A stretch of 64,000 nt of DNA from Caprimulgus europaeus. Taxonomy: Eukaryota > Chordata > Aves > Caprimulgiformes > Caprimulgidae. The notes under the pieces were generated by a model, which saw nothing but the letters and a program-made list of their open reading frames with translations, was not told the origin of the DNA and searched no databases. The stretch covers positions 44,259,515 through 44,323,514 of the forward strand of contig OU015528.1 in NCBI GenBank assembly GCA_907165065.1. The letters are read 5' to 3'. Numbering within the stretch: the first letter of the stretch is position 1; each line of letters begins with the position of its first letter. This document shows, piece after piece, positions 13,801 through 27,900 of this stretch. Both the position numbers and the translations under genes were made by a program.

Positions 13801-16800
13801 TTTAGTGGAAAATCTAGTTTCATAGTTTAATATTGATTTTTTTCTCTAGTTGGAGATTCCTCCAACTAATATAAATGAAGTCTTTCCATTTACTTCAGCA
13901 AGAGTCAGGTTAATCCTTTTAGAAGGAAGTTAATAGCACAGAGGGAGACTTCTTCTGTACATTTCTGCCCTGATTTACAAAGGGCTAGACGCTCCTTTAT
14001 TTCTCTGCTACTGCTCTAAAAGGCAGGACATCTGGCTTTTCTAAACCAAAGATATTAGACCTACCCCAACCTGTCACAATTATCTTGCTCATATAGGAAA
14101 TGGTGAGGTATTTTCTATAGATTGTCTAAAAATGAGGTTTCTGCAGTACAAGATAGGTCGCTATGAAATGCTAGCTTAGTGAAAGAAATGGAGTTTTTAT
14201 ATTTTGTTTACTTTTCGTGTTGGAGGCTAAAACCAGTGAAAAGAATTCGAGTGAAACAATGAAGATCTGCATGTAATGACAGCTGGTCACTTGTGTACGT
14301 GCACCTCTGCTGCTTCTCCTTGTAAAGTACCATTCAGGGATACACTTCTCCCTTTATGAAACAGAAATCCGAAATGGCAGGGGAAGAGGCTGCTATTCTT
14401 TTCCTCTGTTTCTTTCATGCAGGTTCAATGTCTTGGACAGAATAGCAAGCATCTCTTTCTCTTCTTCATTGCAAGTAAATTGCTTCATAGAAATTTGCAG
14501 TCATTACTCACTGAATTGATTAGAAATGCCATCAGTGAGTCTCAGAACATTTGTACCATTGCCAATTCAAAGTACTTAGTGGATTTGAAAATAAAGCACA
14601 AAATACACAGAGACTCCCGCAGTTACAAGATTATAGGTGTCAAACTTCTGATTTTTTCCTTATTGTAATTGTTGCTCTCTCCAGAGAGTTTTAGGACTTA
14701 AGTGAAATTGCTTTCAGTCATGACAGCTGGTTACATTCCTGTACATAAAAATGAAGTTTGTTCTAGCAAAGATGGTATCTGTTCCAGTGAAGATAAAACC
14801 AGATCATTCTCAAATTTATGTTTTTAAGGCTGGACAGGAAGGTGTGAAGAGACACGGGAATGAAATAAGTGGTACTGGAACTAAAATCTGTTGTAGAGAA
14901 TATGAAGACTATGAGAAATGGTACATGAAAATGGAACCAGTGAATGTAGTGGATGCTGGAGATAAAATGAAGTACAGGAAATCCAGGGACAGAATGAAGT
15001 GGGTTGAGAGAAGCATAGGGAGGACTTAGTAGGGAGGACTAAGTACTGCACACGTTGTTCTGTGTGCCACAAGTCAAGGGTATACAATGTATTGTTGATG
15101 TGCAAAGAATTCCTTATATATTCTAGAGATCTCTGCGGATGCTCAGATCAGCTACATTTTGGAGCTTTTTTGCACTGGCAGCTGGCTGTCAGGACTGCTT
15201 TCAAATTTATAATGGTAGCTTTTGAGATGTCAGTGGGAGATAGTCCACGCAAAACAAGCATTAAGGTAAGAGAAGGGGGGCAGGAGGAGAGCTGGGATGG
15301 ATGAAATAGAATGCAAGAGAGAAAATATGGAAATAGAACACAGGAAATTAGGAGTTAAGTGGATGTAGGGCTTTACTTGGCAGTCTAGACCAAAGGCTTT
15401 TACTGTCTTACAATCTTAGCAACACTAATTATGCAGGGTAGATAGGTAGAATTAGAGATGTTACTTGTTAATGCATTACTGCCCCAGCTAGTTGCCCTGC
15501 CTTTCTGCTGAAAGTTGTTACACCCTGAGGGAGAGGAGACAGGAACTGTACCTGTTTCCCTGTATAGTGTGGCAATTAGCTTTAACCACCAGTGAGGACA
15601 TTGAGGAGGTGAGTCAGATGCCTATAGTTTCTTCTGCCACACCTTCTACAAGGACAATACCCTCTGGCAGATGGGAGGGTCAAAGTGGTGTGGTCTGTAA
15701 TTTTTTTTTTTAGATCAGCACAGCCAGATCAGTCAGGCTTCTCTTAAATACTTTTTGCTATCCTATGAATCCTCCTGCTTTAGGCAGCCGTGTGTATATT
15801 CATATGTTGGTGCTAGATTTGGAAGACTGCAGCCAAGTGAGAGAGAAAAAAGGGTGGCATAGAAACACAAGAGTATAGATGGCAGCTTCTACATGCTTAT
15901 GGAAACAAAAGCTTCCTCTTAGGTGCCAGTGAAAAACTTTACATTTCTGCATTCTGCATTTGCTCCAGGGCTGCCTTTCTTAAGAAGAACCAAAAAAAAA
16001 GACAATTGATTAGACTAATGTGTAACATATGGAATATTTCTGACACTGAAGATAGCAAAGTGCATCTTCAGTTGAGATGAATAATTTCTACAGATGTAAA
16101 GATTAAAAAAGAAGAGGTCACTCATAAATTCCAATTAGTTTAATTGTGGAATTCTGCACTCATTTCTTTTTGTGTAGCTTCTTGTTATTTACTTTGCCAA
16201 ATCATTGATTGATGAACTAAACTGTTCTCTAAGTCAAGCACAGCATTTTTCAGGGTCTGTTTCAGCACAGTAGAAAATAATTAGAGCTATAAACAAGCAA
16301 GAAGCAGGAATGCCACAAACCCCCACATATCTATTACTTGTCATCTGTAGAGTCTAGCTGTTACCACAGAAGCATGTTAAAATTAAATGCTGAGCTTTAT
16401 TTAACATACTTATTTGTTCTTTCCTTCTTTGCCTTTACCGATCTTATTCCAAAGCTCTTTTGTTCACTTCACAATGTGGCATATTCATGGTCTTGTAGAT
16501 ACTTATAATCCACAATAAATTGCTGTACAATTATACTTAGCTTTTGAAAACAAACAAATGTTCATTTGGAGCTTTTGTAGCCACTACATAGGTGGCTGTT
16601 ACACTTAGAGTTAAGTATTTTGCAGGGCAGATATTAATTCATATCAGTTTGTAGACCATACAGAATTTAGGATAAATGTCTATCAGAAATTAAAAAGAAT
16701 AAAAAAGAGAAGTATGTACTTGAAATTCAATATTAGCTGCTTGATTTCATATCATTAGCATTCTTTTGCAATATTTTGTTTTTAAAATTCATTTACCTTT

Positions 16801-19800
16801 TTTATAATTCATCAAAACAGTTTATTTTTCCCAACAAAAAACTCTCCATAGAAACAGTTGTATCTTAGTAACATACCAAGAATAGAGTTCAGGAACACAC
16901 TACATCTGTGTATACTACCCTTACAGGGACATTTATAGTTGTTCAAGGGAATATGAGAGTTGTCCTTCCGTAGTGGGCACAGCACTGCAACACAACGTGT
17001 CTTGGTGCTTCCTAGATAGATCTCCTTATGTGTGAGATACAGGTCGCTTCTATCTGCATTATTCCTTGGCTTTTGTAGGAGCATGTCAGCAAAGGTGTTC
17101 TAACTCCAGCCCTCCACAGAAGCTTTTAAGATGTCAAGCAATAGAACATCCTATCCTGGTTTTGATTAAGGGAAAGAGTGGTTATTAACTTTGGTTTCAG
17201 GCCCAGATTAACTGAGGGAATGAAGACAGAGTCGAGATAGCTCTTGTCTCAGCATGCAGTTATTAAAAGAACATGTCTGGAGGCACAGAAGAGGCCTAGG
17301 AACCAGGAGAAACCAGGCAGATTTAAAAAGAAACTCTCTTTCCCTCTGTGTGGGGAGAATGAGGCAGAGAGAAAGTATCTGCTGAAACATGGTTTTAAAA
17401 ATTCTGTATTTGTGTAGTTAACCAAAATTCGCAGCATTAGCAGAAGAGCTATTTCAGAACAAGAAATGGGGACACTGGAATGGGTCTTTTTTTTGTTCCA
17501 GGGGAACCTCGGGGTACTATGAACTGCCAGTGATGTTTCAGGAAACTGATTGAGGATGAAAGAAGAGGAGGCTGAGATGTGAAAAAAAGCAGCACAGTTT
17601 TAGAAGCTCTTTCTCACAACCTGTATGCCCATCCTTCCCTGGAGACACTCTTCCCTCAGTTCTCTTTGGCTATAGCATCTCCATGCTCAGAGATCTTGCA
17701 GCAGTCAGTCCCCATTGTACAGCCTGCATCATCTTTCAGCAGCCACAGTTTGCTTCCTTTGCCTTCCATGCAGATGGTAATGGGGCAGATCAGGATCTTT
17801 TCCTGGTGGTGAGAATGAATGTGGGAAAAGGAAGAAGGCAGAGCACTGATAGAAGAGCAGGAAGGCCTGCAGTGATATTGAAAGGTGGTCAATATGGAGG
17901 AAAGAGATTCAACCTAAAGCAGCTGACATCCTCTCCTAGGCCCTAGTGGAACTGGCAGATTGCTGCCCTCAGCAGCTGTCAAAGGCTGTGTCTACATTAG
18001 CAATTTGTTTCAAAGCAATAATGCAGTTTGGAGGAAAATCCTATCATTGTCTCCATTTACCATGTGGTGTTTCAGTTCTTCTTCCTTAAGGAGGAAATGA
18101 AAACAGAAGCTCTGCTTCAAATCTGCTCCACATGCACCCTAGTGCTAATGGGGACAGTAGGTTCCAAAATAGCATGTGAGCTGCATCATCACAAGGTCCT
18201 CTAGCACATTCCTAACACTTCTTCTTGGAAAGCTTTGAAACACATGTGTAGCAAAGGTGTTTGGCTCTGGAGACCAGGCTAAATATAATCCAGAATAAAC
18301 TCCCAAAACACATATAATGGAAAAATGAGGTGCCTCATATCAACTGTTTCATTCTACTGATCCACTCCTAATGTGCTGAATTACTTTCTGATTAAAATAC
18401 TGCCTACTTTTCCTGTACCTTGAGCTGGCTTTGGAATATGGCAAATCTAACATTAAAATGTACTTAGAATGTTTCTTGTATCTGATAGGGGGAATGTGCA
18501 CCCAGTTTAATTATATATGTTGGCTTTTAAGACAGCTCTTTAATCACTATTAATGTTGCTCATTTTAACTTGAATGGAAGAGATACAGAAAAACCTTCCA
18601 GCAATCACAGTAGTAGGCTGTGATCCAGCTATGCTGGAACCATAGCTGAGGATACAGGGAGAGCTGTGGAGTTGTACCCCAGGATGGGTAAAAGCACATG
18701 GGCTGAAAACTGCACTCAGTAAGATGCCTACCCACGAAGGAGAAAAAAAAAGACAGGCATAGCTGAGTGAATAACTGTGATAGTATCATTCTCTCTTCAA
18801 CAGAAGCTGTTATGTGCCTGCTACAATGGCAGAAGAAACCAAATGAAGTTTAAGCAAGAATGATTAATAGATTTAACAGTCAATACTTACTAATCTAATT
18901 ACAAAATTATAAAAATTCTTAAGTGTTGCATTGCTTTCCCTCCACTTTTCCTATGATTTTCCTTTATTTATGAGCTTTTTTATTTGCGTAGCACTGACCT
19001 GAGCTTCTGTGAGTATTCTGTGCTCTGTGCTGCTATTGTCACCGTCAAGGTTTAGTTATAGCTGCTCCCAGGAGCCATAATGTGCCCCCATCCCTCACAT
19101 ATCCTACTGTGAACTGAAAACATGTTCTAGCAAAATGTGATGAAAGGGCATGTGAGATTACAAAGACATCTTTTGGTACGGAAAATTCTTACGTTCTTTG
19201 GGAAGCTGTAATTTGTACAGTTTAATCTTTTTTTCTTACCATGTCAGATAAACCTAGACATTCTGCTCTCAGCTGATAGCACGTTTGGAGATCTGAGAGA
19301 AACAGGGAGCTGCTGGAACACATTGCAGAAGCCCAAAGCACTTAGCAACAGAGAGAGTGTGGGATGCAGTGACAGAAGCTGGAATGTGGAAACAAGTGAC
19401 ATCGAGGGGGCTGTTTGAGAAAGAAGAGCTTTTACTTTGTTTATAATTTCAGTAATTCAAAAGAACTTTGCAGTGTGGGAGGTCATTGCAGTCTCTGACT
19501 CCGCATACATTCTTCTCTGTATGACTGTTTTTCAAGCTTCTGTGACAATTATTACCAAGGAGTGCTAGATGTATTAATGTCCTTCTGCATTTCCTGTTTC
19601 TCTCAAAAAAAACAGAGAAGCAAAGTTAAAATAATTGTTTTGCTTCAGTTTATCCTGTTAAAACATACTCATGTGACATGCTCTATGAAGAGATGTTTAT
19701 CAGAAAATAACCTGATTGCAGAGCTTGATTCTCTACATACTAATATAAATCTCTTTCTGCATATAGTGAAGCAGCATTCTTCTTTTGTAATAGCTCCAGT

Positions 19801-22800
19801 CTTTAAAATCATAACATCTTCTGGAGTGATACAAGCATTTACCATGATGATTTTTAGTGCTTTGCGCTAGAACTTACTAGTAGTGTACACTAGTGATGGA
19901 TGTCAAATACCTAGTAAAGGGAAGATGGCTGAGGTGCCGAGTTGAGATTTTAAAAAATGGTCTCTGACATCAGAGTGAGTTTTAGAAGGAGATTCAGGAA
20001 TCAAGAGTGTTTCTAAGCGCTGCAGGTCCCACTGAGGTAGAAATCACCTGGAGAACTGGAATTTTACTCCACAATTGCTGGAAACTACTACTGAATGCAT
20101 ATGCATCTGTGAATGCAAAAATCTCCCTTCCTCTGAACAGTTATTGTGCACTTTAAAAGGAGGGGCTGCACAGCTCTAGGGATGAAACAAAGGCCATAGG
20201 CTGTACAGGATGCTTAAGGAATTTGGAAACCATGTCATAAATGTTACATTTTGTATTTAATGAGGGTTGAACTAGTCATTAGCTTGTATTTTCTTTTTCC
20301 TCTCTGTAAATCTCTCTCATGGTTTGTGTTACTTAATAATCTAATTGTGTCCACCTTTGTCTATTGAATATAATAGTCAAAGGAAATTATAGATGTACTA
20401 AATATGATAATAACAGAAGTGCTAAAGAAATGCATAGAACAGAAAAAAATAATACATTCATATATAATAACGATGCCTAAGCAACTATTAGTATTGAAGT
20501 CTATCAAATTTATCTACTCACTGAACAGTACAATGTAGAACAGTTTCAGGCTACTGTTGATATTCTTTAACCTCACATGTGACCTGTCATTGAGTGACCA
20601 GCCTTTTAAAGGGAATTGGATTCAGCCTAACTAGTGATCAACTGTTTACTTCCAAAATGCTGCAGTAATTTCAGTTATTAAAATGCAGTAATCACCTTAC
20701 ACTAAATGGCAAAATAAAAAGAAAAATAAATAAATTAAATAAAAAAGGAGACAAAATTAAGTCACCAGACCAAAGCTGGGTAACAAACATATTACCAAGA
20801 AAATTAATAAAATAGAGACATCCCTAGACTGTAAGAGAAGTGTAGACAAGGCATTATCAAATCATTCATGCTACAACAGGGTGAACCTGAAAAGTCATCC
20901 CATGACACTTATGAACAGCAATCTCTTCAAGCCTTCCAAAATACATTGGGACTTCTTGGAGCTCACTAATGAGGAGAAGATCATCTTGGCCTGAACCTTC
21001 CTAGCTCTCTTTGCTTAGAAACAAACCTGAAGAGACACTCCACCATTTATACCCTCAGGACAAAACACTTTCCTGGAGGAAGTTTCCCACAGGTCCTGGC
21101 TGCAAACTTCTCAAGGACTAAGCGCCAGACTGTCTCTCTACATTTTAATGTCTGTCTTCCATATTAATAGCTACAGAGCCCCAGAGAGGAATTATCACCT
21201 GTTGAAGAGGTTTAAAGACCTGAAATTCCAGCACCTTTGCTAAAACATATGCCTTGACCTACTCCCACTTCATGTTTTTCCTTTCTTCTTTCTTCGTCTG
21301 TTGCTCTCAGCTACTGCCTTTTGCTTCTCCTAAGGAAGAACATTATCTCAGATCTCTGCTGTAACCAGCTTTTCTAATTGCCACCATCAAGCCTGAATTC
21401 TCTGACTCAGAAAATGTAAGTCAGAGGCTTGAGGGAGCTCCACCCACTCTGTGGAGATCCACCCAACCCCCTCACCTTCCCATTCAGCACTCTCACTCTC
21501 GGTCTTCTACTCCAACTGCTTCTCCAAAAAACATCTTAGATAATGGAAACTGTAGGAGCAGTAACATTAGCACTCACCTTTGCCTCTACTGATTTTTTTT
21601 TTTTTAAAAAAAGAAGGGGCAAAAGCTTTTCCAAAGACAAAAAAACATAACTTCAGGATGTTACTGATACCATATTCTTTGTGATAACAAATTAAGGCCC
21701 TTTTCCCTAGAAAATGATCCTGGAACTCCCCTTTTAATGTGTGAAGGCAGCCAGCATCACTATCACCCAGGGAGGTGGTGCTAGATACTAGTCAGGGTTT
21801 CTGTTGTCAAAGGGAAGTTTGCCAAATTTTAGATCTGAGAAACTGAGGCCTAGGGTCTGCCACAGCTAACTTAATCTTGTTCCTTGCCCAAAAAACCAAA
21901 CCACAACAAACATGTATATGAAAGTGAAAGTATCTCTCGTAGGAAGGATTCTGAATAAGGTATTATTTTTTCTTTTTTTCATGTATTTCCCTCTTCTGTC
22001 CAGACTGTTTCTCACTATTCTCCTAAGGAACCTTTGTGGCTGTATTTGAGGGACCTACTTCCATCAGTGTTCAAGGCATGATTTCTTTCCTCTTAAGGGA
22101 AGACTCTTCTCCTGAAACCCTACTCTTAAACGTTGTAGGCACTTAGGATGCTGCAGCCCATTTTTCTTTTCTTTCCTCTGCTGTTCCTTGTGACTTCTCC
22201 CCTTCATCTCTTTGTTCTGTCTTTGCCTCCTTGCCCAGTGCTTTCTGTGAATTCCTATATTCTTTCTGGGCTTCCTCCTCTTCTCCCCCCAAAAGAGAAT
22301 AGCATTTGCATGCTCTTTTCTGTCCTGTACAACTACATCAGAAGTTGTACTATCATCTACTACAGTTCCTTCTCCCTGTATGCCAGATGCCACATCTTAC
22401 AGCCCTTGAGCTTTCCAAGGCAAATCACAATCTCTTACTGAATCCCACAAGCAACAGCCTCTCCCATCTTGTCACCTCCATATTTTTACATTCCCAGATC
22501 CTTCACTTCATGCAGTACTATGAATACTGGCTATTAAATGTGCATCCACACTATGCAAAGTAGCACCCTACCAGAAACACATGATATGATCCCAGATATA
22601 CTAATTTCAGAGACAGACTGTTCTGGTACATCCTTCTGCTGTAATTACATTGTTTTGGTATTTCCACACAGCACACCGCTATGCCAAGTGGCGAAGCCTG
22701 TTTAGAGATGGCTCAGATGCTGCATCTGACGTCAGATCAGGACTGCCAACAGAGTGATCTGACCTCTCAATGAAATTGGGATTTGGCATTATGGCACTGG

Positions 22801-23055
22801 GCAGCTCATTTCCTTTGCTTCTTATGCTTCCCTGAAAACAACAATTTTCACTCTCCCTGAACTATCAGGCTCTCGTGATCATACAGGTGCTGAAAAGTCA
22901 CAGAGGAGAAGCATTCTTTGGAGTGCGCGTGATGCTGAGTGAGGGCTAGGTGGGTATTGCTGGGATATCTGTAAGAACAGAAGGAGCAGTATTATAGTAG
23001 GATAGACATTATTCTCAGACATGCTGCTTAGTATGTGTTTTGAGAAAATTATTAT

Positions 23056-23165
23056 GGGTTCTCTGAAGGAACCATACACATCTGGAGCATGGATAAGGGC
23101 AGACTCTCTTGGGTTCTCTGAAGGAACCATACACATCTAGAGCATGGATAAGGGCAGACTCTCTA
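23056..23165. repeat. 55-bp tandem duplication, two copies
   Basis: Two adjacent 55-bp units (23056-23110 and 23111-23165) begin GGGTTCTCTGAAGGAACC and differ at one internal base (G or A after CATCT) and at the last base. The near identity points to a recent duplication. Confidence 0.9.
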
Positions 23166-24257
23166 TTCTCTCCGTCCCTGCAAAGGTTGTAATAAAACAG
23201 TGTGAACAGAACCATCACATTGAATCTTCCAGTCTCTGATCTGCTGCCTACCAACTGAGCTGCACAGACAAGTAGTCTCTGGGTTAGGGACAGCATTTAC
23301 ACATAGATGGCCTACAGAGAGTAGCCTGGAAAAAATAGAGGCTCCTAGGAAAGTACATGATGCATTAAGTTTGTTATTTTAAGGAAATAAATCAAAGATC
23401 TAGAGAGAAGGACATTGTAGTTCCAGAGCTGGAGAACACTTTTTGTAGCAGAGCTTAATGATGTCATCCTTTTTTCTTAACTAAACAGTGAGACAACCTA
23501 CAAACCAGGGGCGTAGACCCTGTTTGTAAACTTTAACCTTTTACAATATGCAATATGCTGGCGTGTTTTGTTAGGTATTTATAATCACTGCAATTTTATC
23601 ATCTATGTTAATGACACTGAGGAGACATTGGAAATCTTCTTTAGCTCTCCAAGACATGTGACAAGTCTTAGAAAGTAAGAAATGTTTAACTTGTGGCATA
23701 AAGTTTGTAAGCAGTTTCTCTATCCTCTCTCTGCAAAGAAAAGTGGAGGTAGCACTGGTGTCTTAGAATGCTCTTCAAGTATAGATATTTTAAGAAGCAA
23801 CTCTCCAGAAATGGCATAATTGTTTTTCATATTGCTTCAAAACATGTTGCTTGCTAATTAATGAAGTAGGCTATGGCTATATTAACAAGCAAAGCAATGC
23901 AATCAGAGCAGATCTGTACCGTGAAACAATTAGTCCCAGGGACCAAATGTTCGCATAGTGCACATTTTGGGGCTTTCAATTTGTTTTAGTCTGTTCCTAG
24001 AGACTGAATCTTCAGTACCAGTTGTAGGATGTCTGGTGTGCTCATGAAGCACACATTTCAGCTTAGGGCCATTCAGGAGTTCAAGCCATGCACTCGAGAT
24101 TACATGAAACAAGTGCAGGAGCTGGGGATGCTTCAAAAGTGCACTCTTAATTACAACTAAATTGCTAATGTAGATGCACCCATAATCTCAGATCTACAAA
24201 TTAGCTTATGGTTTTTTTATTCATGTTTGCTAGCTAGTGATAATATTTATGATTACC

Positions 24258-24922
24258 AAATTGGTAGATGAGAAGCTCAGCATGATCCAGCAATGTGCGC
24301 TTGCAGCCCAGAATGCCAACCATACCCTGGGCTGCATCAAGAGAAGCGTGGCCAGCAGGTCGAGGGAGGTGATTCTCCCCCTCTACTCTGCTCTTGTAAG
24401 GCCCCACCTGGAGTGCTGTGTCCAGTTCTGGAGCCCCCAACACAAGAAAGACATGGACCAGTTAGAACGAGTCCCGAGGAGGGCCACAAGGATGATCCAA
24501 GGGCTGGAGCACCTCTCCTGTGAGGACAGGCTGAGAGAGTTGGGGCTGTTCAGCCTGGGGAAGAGAAGGCTCCGGGGAGATCTTATAGCGGCCTTCCAGT
24601 ACCTGAAGGGGCTACAAGAAAGCTGGGGAGGGACTTTTTACAAAGGCAGATAGTGACAGAACAAGGGGAAATGGCTTTAAACTGGAAGAGGGTGGATTGA
24701 GATTAGATATTAAGAAGAAATTCTTCACTGTGAGGGTGGTGAGACACTGGAACAGGTTGCCCAAGGAAGCTGTGGATGCCCCCTCCCTGGAAGTGCTCAA
24801 GGCCAGGTTGGATGAGGCTTTGAGCAACCTGGTCTAGTGGAAGGTGTCCCTGCTCATGTCAGGGGGGTTGGAACTAGATGATCTTTAAGGTCCTTTCCAA
24901 CCCAAACCATTCTATGATTTTT
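24258..24922 (+). mobile_element. CR1 LINE, 5'-truncated, sense strand
   Basis: The 3' end of a CR1 retrotransposon: the C-terminal tail of ORF2 (endonuclease-reverse transcriptase) and the short 3' UTR. Recognisable CR1 strings in order are [57 protein letters not shown] and, in the next frame, GNGFKLEEGGLRLDIKKKF and NRLPKEAVDAPSLEV, ending at the ORF2 stop TAG at 24835-24837. The frame change follows from one base missing near 24611 relative to the usual CR1 text. The element ends in the CR1-type terminus ATTCTATGATTTTT with no poly(A) tail, as expected for this family. It is heavily 5'-truncated, as most avian CR1 copies are. Only one frame break in about 190 codons suggests a fairly young copy. 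The exact left edge is uncertain by some tens of bases. Confidence 0.95.
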
Positions 24923-27900
24923 AAGTTACCTTTGTGCTAACTCAGATGGAAGTATAATGCTTTATTTCAGTGAAGTTGTGTCTACCTTCTCCAAGGAATC
25001 ATTCAGTCAATCTTATAATGGAATTATACAGGTACAACATAACAAAATTTGCTCCTTTAAGGATAATTTAGTAAACAACTGTATTGCTAACTACACAGAA
25101 GAAGGAATAAAATCTAGCTCACTTTGATTCTACAAGGTAAATATCATGTTTCTGTCTCTAAATGTAATAGATATGCCAGAGCATACAAAGTAGATCCACT
25201 GAGTAAAAATTAGCCATTTTAATATATCTGTACCTAACAGATGAAGAACCACATGTCCATTTGAAAGCATTTTAGCAAAATTTTGAAAACTTGCTACCAA
25301 AGTTTATTCTACATTTGTGTGTCCAAGGTCTACACACTTTTTATTGTTATATCAATTAAACATGGTAAAGTGCTCAGAGCAATTTCTGTTTTTCCTAAAG
25401 TACCATCATGTAGCGAAAAGGCAATAGTTTGAATTTTCTGATTTGAAATCCTGAGGGAGAAAAGGGTAAAAATTGAAATTTTATTTAGAGTATCTCCTTG
25501 ATGGAAATAAAAAATGTAAAGAACAGACTGACAGTATGCTGACCAGAAATGTATGTAATTGTATATATAATGTGTATAATTGTCTTTTGCGTTTTATAAA
25601 ATGTCAATACAAATTGCTATGCTAAAGGAATGCATGGTACTAGTGGTATATTTGTAAGGAGCTAATTGCATGGGTTCAGAGCAATCTTTGGAGAATGGTA
25701 AGTAAAAGTCTCTTCTTCATTAGAAAATGGGTACTGTAAGATTTGTCAGCTTGGCAGTTCAAAACTTTAACAGAATGATAAAACTGTAAGAATTAGGACC
25801 TATTGCCTTTCTTCTCTAAAAACCTGTAATAGGGATATTGAAAACAGACCAGAAAAATGTCATGTAGAAGATCTCAAATTAATAAGATGATTGAAGGATT
25901 CTTCACTCTCATAACTTTCCAAAAATCACGTCACTATTTCTTAAGTAGGGATTCCCAACAGACTATATGTATTACACATTATTTGACAATAGTGTTTTGT
26001 TAATTTTTTCCTTTGTTACACTTTGATGCTAGATGAAAGTGTATGATAAGGCACACAAGCTAAGCTTTATTGAGTTACAAATAACAAAAACCTTTATTCT
26101 GTTATTGTTTTGGTATTTTGTATAGGTATGTATCTTTTATTGCTTCCCTTTCTCTCCAATCCTTTTTGTTCATCTCAAAAGACAGAGCTCTCAGCCTAAA
26201 GTTTCACATGGGTCCACCTCAGTCCTGGAATATTACTCCATCCAAGTTCTCTCTGCATCAGAGAGAAGTTCAAATGTACAGCTAATAAACTTCACTTAGT
26301 TTGCCTATTGAGAGGCATGTTTAAAATTTTGTGGAAGGTCTTTCAGTCTGAGGAATAATGATTAAATTATCTCACTCTGATTGATAAAACAGTGTTTCCA
26401 AGTTCTCTATTGACTTTTAATGCAATTTTAATAAAGTACTTTAAAATTAAAGTATTTTTTAAGTAGACTAAATATTGTTAAATATAAGCCCTAGCCAAAA
26501 CTTTTAGTAAAAAGACAATCCAAATAAAATAAAAACATAAATAAATCCTAGGCATTAAATAGAAATAATAATATAAATGCATAGCATCAAGAGTGGCTCA
26601 GAAAAAGAAGAAAGAGATATAAAAGTACCAGCTATTTCAAAGCACTCCCATTAAGCTTTTGCATACTACTATTCCTTTTGAAACTAATACTGAAAATAAT
26701 GGTCTGCTCTTTAAAGTGTTAAGGAAAAAAGGCTAAAGGAAGGCTTATTTCAACCATAATAGCTCAAACAGATCTAATTCTGCTCTCCAGCTTAATTTCT
26801 GTGGGCTTATATATCAGTGGCAATCAGTGGTTTACCACAAAAAGAAGTCAGAATCCCTGTGGGAAACACCTGCGCTTCTACCCATTCTTGTTAGCAGCTG
26901 GTTGCAAGTCTGGGATTTTAATCTTTCTTCTAGCAACTATTTACATAGAATCCTGTTCCTGGACAGTGTTTATTTCCTAAAATATAATCAGGCAACAGCA
27001 CCAATTGCTCTTGCTCTAAAAAGAAATTCTAATTTTTACTTAAACAGAAGTAAAGCCAACATGCCTATGTTCTACTATTCTAGAAACTAGACAAATAACC
27101 TTCCCACATATATGTAGAAAGCAAAACAATTGCTTGTTCTTAAACATTAATTTTCTAAAATTCTAAAGTACTGAGATAAAAGTTCACAATGACATAATTA
27201 CATATATAATTATTAGAAATAATATATATTAAGATAATATAATTATATATACCAAAAGCTTAGAATGATATATATTAGAAAGAATAACCTAGAAAATATA
27301 ATTACAGAGAATAATGAAAAAAAGTATTGTTGAAAATCATGAAATATCCAAATAACTATGTGAAGACAAAGACACTTTTTCTGCTTTGTTGAATAAGCAA
27401 GGCTTAATAACCAGCAAATAACTATTCTTCCACATTGCGTAATTTTCAACTGCTGACTTCAAAGCTGCTAAATCTCCTAGTCCAAGGTCAGGCTGTTACC
27501 GGAACCAATTTCTGTGAGCTTCTTGAACAAACCTCAATCAGCAGATACTTTGACCTTGGAGCGAAATGTTCTGGCAAGAGAGTGAGAAACTAATAACAAT
27601 GGAAAATGGAAGCAATGATGCCAAAAATTTTCAAAATTCGTTCTGTAATGCAATAAGAACAGAACCTGAACAAAATGCATTGATTTAAAAATATTGGAGG
27701 TCATCACCAGGTTATTTTAGGTCTCCCTCTGTTTGTTGCCAATGGTTAATTCCTAGAAGAGTCTATTTTGATCCTGTGAGTACTCTCAGACCAAATGCAC
27801 AACAGAGAAAGTGTTATGATAAGGATGCATTTAGCTACTCAGGAGTTCTGTATACAAACAATAGTGTTATTTCCCTGAGATTATTTCTATCTACAGCCTA

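Larger units (their letters stand above)
9951..24257. other. Intergenic DNA, no gene recognised
   Basis: Apart from the small repeats listed separately, I see no exon, RNA gene or identifiable transposon. Open frames are short, unrelated to known families and unsupported by splice sites. The block 20,760-21,560 differs somewhat in composition (more C, fewer A/T runs) and may be an old unrecognised repeat. Distal control elements for either flanking gene could lie here but cannot be seen by eye. Confidence 0.6.

Noticed and set aside
24237-24653. 138-codon open frame that looks like a real protein
   Set aside because: It is the ORF2 tail of the CR1 LINE, not a host gene.
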